Assembly: GCA_022072445.1 (NCBI GenBank)
Contig: JAJVHV010000014.1
Location: 62,001-126,000 of the forward strand
DNA length: 64,000 nt
Reading direction: 5' to 3'
From: Phycisphaerae bacterium
GTDB lineage: Bacteria; Planctomycetota; Phycisphaerae; UBA1845; Fen-1342
The notes beneath the pieces were generated by a model. It had not been told where the DNA came from. It worked only from the letters and a program-made list of their open reading frames with translations, and made no database searches. Below are positions 17,678-23,638 of the stretch, piece after piece. Made by a program: the position numbers and the translations under genes. Position 1 is the stretch's first letter. The number at the start of each line of letters is the position of its first letter.

Positions 17678-18149
17678 CGCAAGCCCGGCACTCGGAACTG
17701 GGGCGCTGCGACCTGTCCGATTCGCACGAGGGAATGCGACTCAACCGAGCCCCGACCATGAAGGCGACCGAGGAGGGAGCCTGAATGGAGGGGTTTCGTA
17801 GCCTCCCAGCCGAGCCCCGACTGTCAGGGAGGGGTTTCGTAGCCCAGCAGGTGTGTCAACGGAATTTGACGATCGTTCGCGCTGTGCCAGGAAACCGCTT
17901 GCTGACGCGCGCGGCTCGGTTGGCGTCCGCGCCGCTGGCTACGGCGCTTGAGTTGCGTAAGGTGCCTCCCTGATGCACCGCACCGCCTACGGACGCGGGT
18001 CGTGTGGTGCGTCGAGGGACGCACCCTACTGAGCTTCATGATCGTAGGACTCGGCGCCGTGAAGCATTGCCCGCAGGGCGTTCGGGGCGCTTGTGCGTGC
18101 GACGAGATCCACCGTGGTCGAACCCCTCCCTTACGGTCGGGGCTCGGCT
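17678..18149. other. Non-coding decayed segment with dispersed repeats
   Basis: This stretch follows the S9 peptidase gene. No frame looks like protein. It contains two copies of the GAGCCCCGAC-type dispersed repeat in opposite orientations, and a directly repeated 17-bp word, which suggests repeated small insertions and duplications in a degrading region. Confidence 0.5.
17787..17846. repeat. Dispersed repeat copy flanked by a direct duplication
   Basis: Bases 17805-17839 match the repeat family seen at 18118, 44970 and 45092 (core CCCAGCCGAGCCCCGAC). A 17-bp word GGAGGGGTTTCGTAGCC occurs at 17787-17803 and again at 17829-17845, so the repeat overlaps its own flanking duplication. A diverged copy may start near 17741. 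Confidence 0.65.
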
Positions 18150-18152
18150 GGG
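18118..18152. repeat. Dispersed repeat copy, inverted orientation
   Basis: These 35 bases carry the family core GGTCGGGGCTCGGCTGGG with one difference (TTACGG for TGACGG) from the copies at 44970 and 45092. It directly abuts the start of recognisable galactose-oxidase-like coding at 18153, so it may mark the point where that gene was cut. Confidence 0.65.
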
Positions 18153-18504
18153 CACGCCGTCGTCGATCACGCGCGTCACGCTGGTGCGGCTCGGATGGTC
18201 CACGCACAGCTTCGACATGAACACGCGCTTCCTGGAGTTGCGCATGAACACGCGCTTCCTGGAGTTGCGCATGAACACGCGCTTCCTGGAGTTGCGCATG
18301 AACACGCGCTTCCTGGAGCTGGGCTTCACGTACCAGACCGCCCAGGACCGGCTCAAGGTCACCGCGCCCGCCCACGGCTTCATGGCCCCGCCGGGATACT
18401 ATATGCTCTTCATCCTGAAACCTACGCCCGCACAGGACAGTCGCCCGAACGTCTGGTACCCCTCGCGCGGGCACATCGTCAGGGTCGAGATGCAGCTTTC
18501 TTAG
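18150..18504 (+). pseudogene. Galactose-oxidase-like C-terminal domain remnant
   Basis: The frame reads TPSSITRVTLVRLGWSTHSF, then MNTRFLEL four times, then GFTYQTAQDRLKVTAPAH and APPGYYMLFILKP, and ends at 18504. This matches the C-terminal immunoglobulin-like domain of galactose/glyoxal oxidases (DUF1929 type), which carries a THSF histidine and an APPGYYMLF motif. The kelch-propeller catalytic part is missing. The frame opens at 18004 only through unrelated DNA and a dispersed repeat. It is therefore a truncated gene end. The fourfold 27-bp repeat would place 27 extra residues in a core strand and probably disrupts the fold. Confidence 0.7.
18217..18324 (+). repeat. Four tandem 27-bp units
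   Basis: Units start at 18217, 18244, 18271 and 18298. The first three are identical (ATGAACACGCGCTTCCTG plus GAGTTGCGC). The last ends GAGCTGGGC, which is the original continuation of the domain. Each unit encodes MNTRFLELR in frame. This looks like very recent replication slippage in a gene remnant. No spacer sequences are present, so this is not a CRISPR array. Confidence 0.95.
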
Positions 18505-18892
18505 CGGCGACGGCACCGGCATCCGCGTTTCCTCGCGGGCCAAAATCGTCCAGCTCAGGCAGCCCCGGCACCCGGCGGCTGGGGGCGTTGCCGTGCGCGA
18601 CCTGCCGGTCACGTGCGGGTCCTTGACTTCGTGCGCCGGCCGAGGCATTATCTCCGATAGTGAAGGTTTGCGTCGCAATCGCGCCCGACGAGCAGACGAT
18701 TCGCCGTCAGGGCGAAGGCCGTGCCTGTGAGCGTAGTGCGCCATCCGAAATGAACTGGTCGAAAGCCCTCGAAAACTCGTTCGCAGCCGCCCTCGGCACA
18801 GATCGCCGCGCGCGGCGGTGCGTCACGCCCGAGATTCCTCCACGATGAGCTGCCCGTTTTTCTCCCAATCGACCGACACACGATGAGGGCGG
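18505..18892. other. Leader region upstream of thrS, no gene seen
   Basis: This ~390-bp stretch has no convincing coding frame. It should contain the thrS promoter; an AT-richer patch lies around 18850-18880. I found no clear T-box or threonine-rich leader peptide. Confidence 0.45.
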
Positions 18893-18909
18893 CCTTCACA
18901 TGGTGAAGG
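18885..18909 (+). promoter_or_regulatory. thrS ribosome site with start codon in a hairpin loop
   Basis: GAGGGCGG (18885-18892) is the likely ribosome site. CCTTCAC (18893-18899) pairs perfectly with GTGAAGG (18903-18909), leaving the ATG start codon of thrS as the 3-nt loop. A 7-bp stem around the start could tune initiation. In E. coli, ThrRS represses its own translation through hairpins in its leader; whether this hairpin does the same is conjecture. Confidence 0.4.
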
Positions 18910-21029
18910 TGCGTCTGCCCGACGGCAAGGTGCGCGAGCACCCCGACGGCGTGACGGCGGCCGAGGCTGTCCGCGCCATCGGTCCCGGTCTGGCGCGCGA
19001 CGCGCTCGCCGCCCAGGTCGACGGCCGCACGGTCGACCTGGCCGCGCGGCTGCCGTCCGGCGAGGTCGAGTTTCGCGTCCTGACGCCCAAGGCCGACGAC
19101 CCCGCCGCCCTCGAGGTGATGCGGCACAGCGCCGCGCACGTCATGGCCGAGGCGATCTGCTCGCTCTGGCCGGAAACCAAGCTGGTCTACGGGCCACCGG
19201 TCGAGAACGGCTTCTACTACGACATCGATCTCAAACACGCGATCTCGCCGGAGGAATTCGAGCGGATCGAGTCGCGCATGGCCGAGATCGTGAAAGAGGA
19301 TCGGCCGTTCACGCGCTACGAGCTGCCGCGCGGCGAGGCGATGACGAAGTTGGAGCGCGAGGGAAACCCATACAAGCTCGACAACGCCGAGCGGGCCGAA
19401 GGCGACGCGCTGAGCTTTTACGTGACCGGCACGCGCGACAGCGGCTGCTGGGAAGACCTCTGCCGCGGCCCGCACGTGCCGAGCAGCGGCCGCATCGGCG
19501 CTTACAAGATCATGCAGGTGGCTGGCGCGTATCACCACGGCGACGCCTCCAAAGCGATGTTGCAGCGCGTCTATGGCACGGCGTGGCCGTCGAAAAAGGA
19601 GCTGGACGCCTATCTGAACCAGCTCGAAGAAGCCCGCAAGCGCGATCATCGTCGGCTCGGGCCTGAGCTGGGGCTGTTCGCGCTCGATCCGCTGGTGGGC
19701 TCGGGGCTGGCGCTGTGGAAGCCGAAGGGCGCGATCCTGCGGCACACGCTCGAAGTGTTCATTCGCGAAGAGCTGCTGCGCCGCGGCTACCAGCCGGTCT
19801 ACACGCCGCACATCGGCAAGCTCGATCTCTACCGGACGAGCGGGCATTTTCCGTATTACAAGGACAGCCAGTTTCCGCCGCTGTACGAGTCGGAGCGGGC
19901 GCGGCTGCTGAACGCGCTGTGGGAGATCGCGCGGGCCTCGAACAGCGACCGGGCTGGTGCCGAGGAGCTGGCGTTGTTCAGCCGCATCGCCGCCGACCAC
20001 GCCGACCTGCGGCAGGTCGGCTACCCGGCCGATCTGCCGATGGAGGACCGTCTGCGGCGGATTCGTGGTTGGTTGCAGCAGGAGGACGGCTATCTGCTGC
20101 GGCCGATGAACTGCCCTCACCACATCCGGATTTATCAGTCCGACGTGCGGAGCTATCGCGACCTGCCGGTGCGCCTGGCCGAGTTCGGCACGGTCTACCG
20201 CTATGAGCAGTCGGGCGAGATCGGCGGGCTGACGCGCGTCCGCGGCATGACGCAGGACGACGCGCACATTTTCTGCACGCCGGAGCAGTTGCACGACGAG
20301 CTGGCGGGCTGCGTTGACATGGCGCGGCACGCGCTGAACGTGGTGGGTCTGACGGATTACCGGGTGCGGGCCAGCCTGCGCGACGGGGGCGATAAGTACG
20401 TCGGCTCGAAGGAGAACTGGGACCTGGCCGAGGCGGCAATCCTGGACGTCGTGCAGCACTCGGGCATGAACTGGTTCGTCGGGCGCGGCGAGGCGGCGTT
20501 TTACGGGCCGAAGATCGACTTTCTGGTGAAGGACTGCATCGGCCGCGAGTGGCAGCTCGGCACGGTTCAGTGCGACTACAACCTGCCGGAGCGCTTCGAG
20601 CTGAAGTACATCGGGGCTGATAATCACGAGCATCGCCCGGTGATGGTGCATCGCGCCCCGCTCGGTAGCCTGGAGCGCTTCGTCGGGATTCTGATCGAGC
20701 ACTTCGCCGGGGCGTTTCCGCTCTGGCTGGCGCCGGTGCAGGTGCGGGTGATTACGGTCAGCGAGAAATCGCGCGACTACGCCCGCGAAGTGTTGCGGAC
20801 CGTGCAGAAGGGCCTGCGGGCCGAATTCGACGACGGCGACGAGCGGATCGGCAACAAGATCCGCATGGCCGCCCACATGAAGATCCCGTATCTGCTGATC
20901 ATCGGCGAACAGGAAGTCGCCAACCGCACGGTCAGCATCCGCACACGCGACGGCCGGCAGCTCGGAAGCTGCACGGTGGCCGAATTCATGGCGGCCTGCG
21001 CGGACGAAATCGTCAAACGCGGCGTCTAG
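18900..21029 (+). CDS. thrS: Threonyl-tRNA synthetase
   Basis: This 709-residue class II synthetase charges tRNA-Thr. It contains the TGS domain (1-62), the editing domain with H-x3-H in MRHSAAHVMAEA and CRGPHVPSSG, and a catalytic core with zinc ligands in LRPMNCPHH, MTQDDAHIF and MVHRAPLGS. The anticodon-binding domain closes the protein (VRVITVSEKSRDYAREVL, to the end). It is ~65 residues longer than the E. coli enzyme. The extra length is an insertion at about 337-395 (from LLNALWEIARAS to RIRGWLQQ) between the DLYRTSGHFPYYKD and DGYLLRPMNC elements, a feature I associate with planctomycete ThrRS. infC follows 46 bp downstream, the classic thrS-infC order. Confidence 0.95.
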   Translation: MVKVRLPDGKVREHPDGVTAAEAVRAIGPGLARDALAAQVDGRTVDLAARLPSGEVEFRVLTPKADDPAALEVMRHSAAHVMAEAICSLWPETKLVYGPPVENGFYYDIDLKHAISPEEFERIESRMAEIVKEDRPFTRYELPRGEAMTKLEREGNPYKLDNAERAEGDALSFYVTGTRDSGCWEDLCRGPHVPSSGRIGAYKIMQVAGAYHHGDASKAMLQRVYGTAWPSKKELDAYLNQLEEARKRDHRRLGPELGLFALDPLVGSGLALWKPKGAILRHTLEVFIREELLRRGYQPVYTPHIGKLDLYRTSGHFPYYKDSQFPPLYESERARLLNALWEIARASNSDRAGAEELALFSRIAADHADLRQVGYPADLPMEDRLRRIRGWLQQEDGYLLRPMNCPHHIRIYQSDVRSYRDLPVRLAEFGTVYRYEQSGEIGGLTRVRGMTQDDAHIFCTPEQLHDELAGCVDMARHALNVVGLTDYRVRASLRDGGDKYVGSKENWDLAEAAILDVVQHSGMNWFVGRGEAAFYGPKIDFLVKDCIGREWQLGTVQCDYNLPERFELKYIGADNHEHRPVMVHRAPLGSLERFVGILIEHFAGAFPLWLAPVQVRVITVSEKSRDYAREVLRTVQKGLRAEFDDGDERIGNKIRMAAHMKIPYLLIIGEQEVANRTVSIRTRDGRQLGSCTVAEFMAACADEIVKRGV

Positions 21030-21060
21030 CCGCCGGCGCCCGCGGGCGCCGCAACAGTGA

Positions 21061-21078
21061 AAGGTAGGTCGACGCATC
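21061..21078 (+). promoter_or_regulatory. infC ribosome site and AUC start codon
   Basis: AAGGTAGG (21061-21068) lies 7 nt before ATC (21076-21078). No ATG, GTG or TTG exists in frame between the upstream stop (21058-21060) and residue 18 of the conserved IF3 sequence. The ATC reads into SQNLRCNEQIRISPIR, the usual IF3 N-terminus, so ATC is the only sensible start. IF3 rejects non-AUG starts, which is the known basis of autoregulation where infC begins with AUU. Confidence 0.7.
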
Positions 21079-21816
21079 TCACAGAATCTCCGCTGCAACG
21101 AGCAGATTCGCATCTCGCCCATTCGCGTGATCGACGCGCTGAACAACCAGCTCGGAATCATGGCGACCGGCGAGGCCCTGCGCCGGGCGCGCGAAGCGGG
21201 CCTTGACCTGGTGGAAGTAGCGCCGATGGACCGCCCGCCGGTCTGCCGCATCATGGACTACGGCAAGTGGAAGTACCAACTCAAGAAAAAGCAGAAGAAG
21301 CACCACGAGCAGCAACTGAAGGAGATCCGCCTGCGGCCGCGGACCGACGATCACGATCGTGAGATCAAGGTCAAACACGCGCTGGACTTTCTCCGTAAGG
21401 GGGACAAAGTCCAGTTCACGATGGTGTTCCGCGGGCGCGAGCGGTCGCACCGCGAGATCGGGCAGGAGTTCTTCAACGACATCCTGACCGACATCGGTGC
21501 CTACGTGAAAGTCGAGCGCCCGCCGCTGATGGAGGGCCGCAACCTGATCATGATCGTCGCGCCGAACAAGGCCGCGCTCGACAAACTGCCTGCCAGCGCC
21601 GCCGCCGCGCCGCCGGCCACAGGCGCAACGGCTGCGGCGGGAGGCGCGCCGGCCGTGAGGACTGCGGCAGTGTCTGATCCGGCGCCGGGTGCGGCGACGG
21701 CCGCCCCGTCGGCCGGCTCCGCGGCGGTGGCCGCTTCATCCAGTGTTTCGGCGGCGGTGGCCGCCAATCCGAGTACCGGCGGCGCAGCGCCTGGGCCGAC
21801 GGCTCCACAGGCGTAA
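21076..21816 (+). CDS. infC: Translation initiation factor IF-3, AUC start
   Basis: This protein (246 residues counted from the AUC) binds the 30S subunit and proofreads initiation. The N-terminal domain (NLRCNEQIRISPIRVIDALN, then AREAGLDLVEVAP), the lysine-rich linker (KYQLKKKQKKHHEQQ) and the C-terminal domain (IRLRPRTDDHDREIKVKHAL to MEGRNLIMIVAP) are complete by residue ~172. A ~73-residue Ala/Pro/Gly/Ser tail follows that ordinary IF3 lacks. Conservation starts upstream of the first GTG (21127), so translation must begin earlier, at ATC 21076. The usual rpmI-rplT genes do not follow; a dehydrogenase gene starts 12 bp on. Autoregulation through the rare start is likely by analogy with E. 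coli. Confidence 0.9.
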   Translation: MSQNLRCNEQIRISPIRVIDALNNQLGIMATGEALRRAREAGLDLVEVAPMDRPPVCRIMDYGKWKYQLKKKQKKHHEQQLKEIRLRPRTDDHDREIKVKHALDFLRKGDKVQFTMVFRGRERSHREIGQEFFNDILTDIGAYVKVERPPLMEGRNLIMIVAPNKAALDKLPASAAAAPPATGATAAAGGAPAVRTAAVSDPAPGAATAAPSAGSAAVAASSSVSAAVAANPSTGGAAPGPTAPQA

Positions 21817-21827
21817 CGCCGCGGGGG

Positions 21828-22736
21828 ATGGGGATGGTCGACCTGCCCGCGATTGCATTCGTCGGCCTGGGGATCATGGGCCGTCCGATGGCCGGCCACC
21901 TGCTGCACGCGGGCTATCCGCTCCATGTGTTTTCACGGACGCGTTCCAAGGCCGAGACGCTGCTCGCGGCGGGGGCGACGTGGTTTGATTCGCCCGCGGC
22001 CTGCGCCGCGGGTGCCGACGTGCTGATCACCTGCGTCACCGACACCCCGGACGTGCTCGACGTGCTGTTCGGCGTGAACGGCGCCGCCGGTTCGCTGTCG
22101 CGCGGAAGCTGTGTTGTGGACACTTCGACGATCGCTCCGTCCGGGGCGCGGCAATGCACCGAGCGGCTTTCCGCTGCGGGTGTCGATTTTCTGGACGCGC
22201 CGGTCACCGGCGGCGAGATCGGCGCGCAGAACGCGACGTTGACGATCATGGTGGGCGGTCCGGGGGCGGCGTTTGAGCGCGTGCGCCCGATTCTGGCGAC
22301 GCTCGGGAAGACGGTGGTTCACGTCGGTCCGTCGGGCGCCGGGCAGGCGCTGAAAGCCTGCAATCAGATTCTCTGTGCGCTCAACATGATCGGCGTCTGC
22401 GAAGCGCTCATGCTGGCGCGCGAGGCGGGGCTCGACGCGCGGCAGGCGATCGAGACGCTTGCGGGCGGCGCCGGCGGCTCGTGGGCCTGGACGAATCTCG
22501 CAGCGCGCCTCGCCGGCGGCGACCTGAATCCGGCATTCATGATTCGGCTGATGCAAAAGGACCTGCGGATTGTTCAGGAACTGGCGCAGCAGGAGGGAAT
22601 CCCGCTGCCGGGCACGGCGCTGGCGCAGCAGCTTTTCCGCGCGGTCGAGGCGGTTGCGGGCGGCGGCGCGCTGGGCACGCAGGCAATGATTTTGGCGTAT
22701 GAGCGAATGCGGGGCCTGTCGCTCGCCGGGCACTGA
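21828..22736 (+). CDS. NAD(P)-dependent beta-hydroxyacid dehydrogenase
   Basis: This 302-residue protein has the Rossmann motif FVGLGIMGRPMAGHL, the substrate-binding DAPVTGGEIGA and the catalytic lysine in GAGQALKACNQ, and ends with the helical domain typical of 6-phosphogluconate-dehydrogenase-like enzymes. Tartronate semialdehyde reductase and 3-hydroxyisobutyrate dehydrogenase are the closest types by motif; the substrate cannot be chosen from sequence. A start at 21828 or at the ATG at 21834 is possible. It lies 12 bp behind infC and is probably co-transcribed with it, although the two have no obvious functional link. Confidence 0.85.
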   Translation: MGMVDLPAIAFVGLGIMGRPMAGHLLHAGYPLHVFSRTRSKAETLLAAGATWFDSPAACAAGADVLITCVTDTPDVLDVLFGVNGAAGSLSRGSCVVDTSTIAPSGARQCTERLSAAGVDFLDAPVTGGEIGAQNATLTIMVGGPGAAFERVRPILATLGKTVVHVGPSGAGQALKACNQILCALNMIGVCEALMLAREAGLDARQAIETLAGGAGGSWAWTNLAARLAGGDLNPAFMIRLMQKDLRIVQELAQQEGIPLPGTALAQQLFRAVEAVAGGGALGTQAMILAYERMRGLSLAGH

Positions 22737-22756
22737 CGCGCACTTCGGTTCGTGGT

Positions 22757-22770
22757 GGGGGGGGGGGGGG
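22757..22770 (+). repeat. Homopolymer of 14 G
   Basis: A run of 14 guanines lies between the dehydrogenase stop and the next gene, 28 bp upstream of a likely -35 box. Such tracts slip in replication and can switch promoters; they are also places of sequencing error. Confidence 0.9.
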
Positions 22771-22797
22771 CGTTATCGGACGCGGCCCCCGCCGGCA

Positions 22798-22826
22798 TTG
22801 GGTCAGTTTTCTGTTCTCAGTACAAT
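22798..22826 (+). promoter_or_regulatory. Possible sigma-70-like promoter
   Basis: TTGGGT (22798-22803) and TACAAT (22821-22826) are separated by 17 bp, and the downstream ATG is at 22850. The -10 box matches consensus at five of six bases; the -35 is weak. It would drive the two secreted-protein genes that follow. Confidence 0.45.
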
Positions 22827-22849
22827 CTTGAACGGCGAGTGTCGATAAC

Positions 22850-23638
22850 ATGATCAGGATGATTGCGCGCGCCATTGCCCTCGGCGTCTCGCTGCTGGTT
22901 GTGCTGCCTGCCGGTGCACAAACCGGCCGCGTGCTGCGCGCCGATCGCTACACGCTCGAGCCCGTGAGCTTCGTCCGCCTGTCTTTGGGGGAGTCCGCGG
23001 CACCGGGGACGCCGGCGCTGGGCTGGCCCGCAGACGACGTGGAATTGGTGTTTGTGCGTTCCGCCGGCCGCCAGGAGAACATTCACTCTGTGCGGACAGA
23101 CCGCCGCGACCCGCAGGCGGCCAATATTCGGCTGGAACAGCCGGGCGCGTACGTGCTCGGCTTCGAGTCGCTGCCGCGCGAGGTGCTGGCTTCAGACGGT
23201 TCGGGCGGTGAGGCTGCGGGGGCGCCGGCGACCCCGCCGCGGAAGCTGCGACACGTTGACGCCTCGAAAGTGATCGTACGGGCCGGGGCTCTGCGGGATC
23301 ACTCCCCGGTGGTGATGTCGCGCGCCGGGCAGTTCGCCGAGATTCGCCTGATGGCGGACCCGACCGCGGCTGGGCCGGGCAGCGACGTTCCCGTTCGGCT
23401 CTACTTCGCCGACGGAAAGGCCACAGGAACCGAACTGCGCGCGGTGTGCTGGCGCAGCGGGCGTGAGATGAAGCTGACGAGCGACGCTGAGGGCGTCGCG
23501 ACTGTAGCGTTGGATGAAGCGGGGATTTGGACGATCGAATTCCGCCATGCGGCTCCCGACCGCGAGAATCCGGGTGGTCCGTGGCTGTCGGCGCGGGCCT
23601 CAGTCACGTTCGAGGTTCCGGCCGGGGGTGGCCGATGA
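22850..23638 (+). CDS. Secreted protein, possibly DUF4198-like
   Basis: This 262-residue protein has a clear Sec signal (ARAIALGVSLLVVLPAGAQ). The mature part reads TGRVLRADRYTLEPVSFVRL and later VALDEAGIWTIEFRH, a pattern like the DUF4198 family of periplasmic beta-sandwich proteins. That link is tentative. There are no cysteines for lipidation, no membrane anchor and no catalytic motif. The stop overlaps the ATG of the Asp-box propeller gene (ATGA at 23635), so both are probably made together and exported together. Confidence 0.6.
   Translation: MIRMIARAIALGVSLLVVLPAGAQTGRVLRADRYTLEPVSFVRLSLGESAAPGTPALGWPADDVELVFVRSAGRQENIHSVRTDRRDPQAANIRLEQPGAYVLGFESLPREVLASDGSGGEAAGAPATPPRKLRHVDASKVIVRAGALRDHSPVVMSRAGQFAEIRLMADPTAAGPGSDVPVRLYFADGKATGTELRAVCWRSGREMKLTSDAEGVATVALDEAGIWTIEFRHAAPDRENPGGPWLSARASVTFEVPAGGGR

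Noticed and set aside
18217-18324. CRISPR array
   Set aside because: Units are tandem without spacers and are read in frame as coding sequence.
18648-21254. 868-codon minus-strand open frame
   Set aside because: It lies opposite thrS, whose motifs are complete, and its composition (Arg/Pro/Val/Gln) is that of a shadow.
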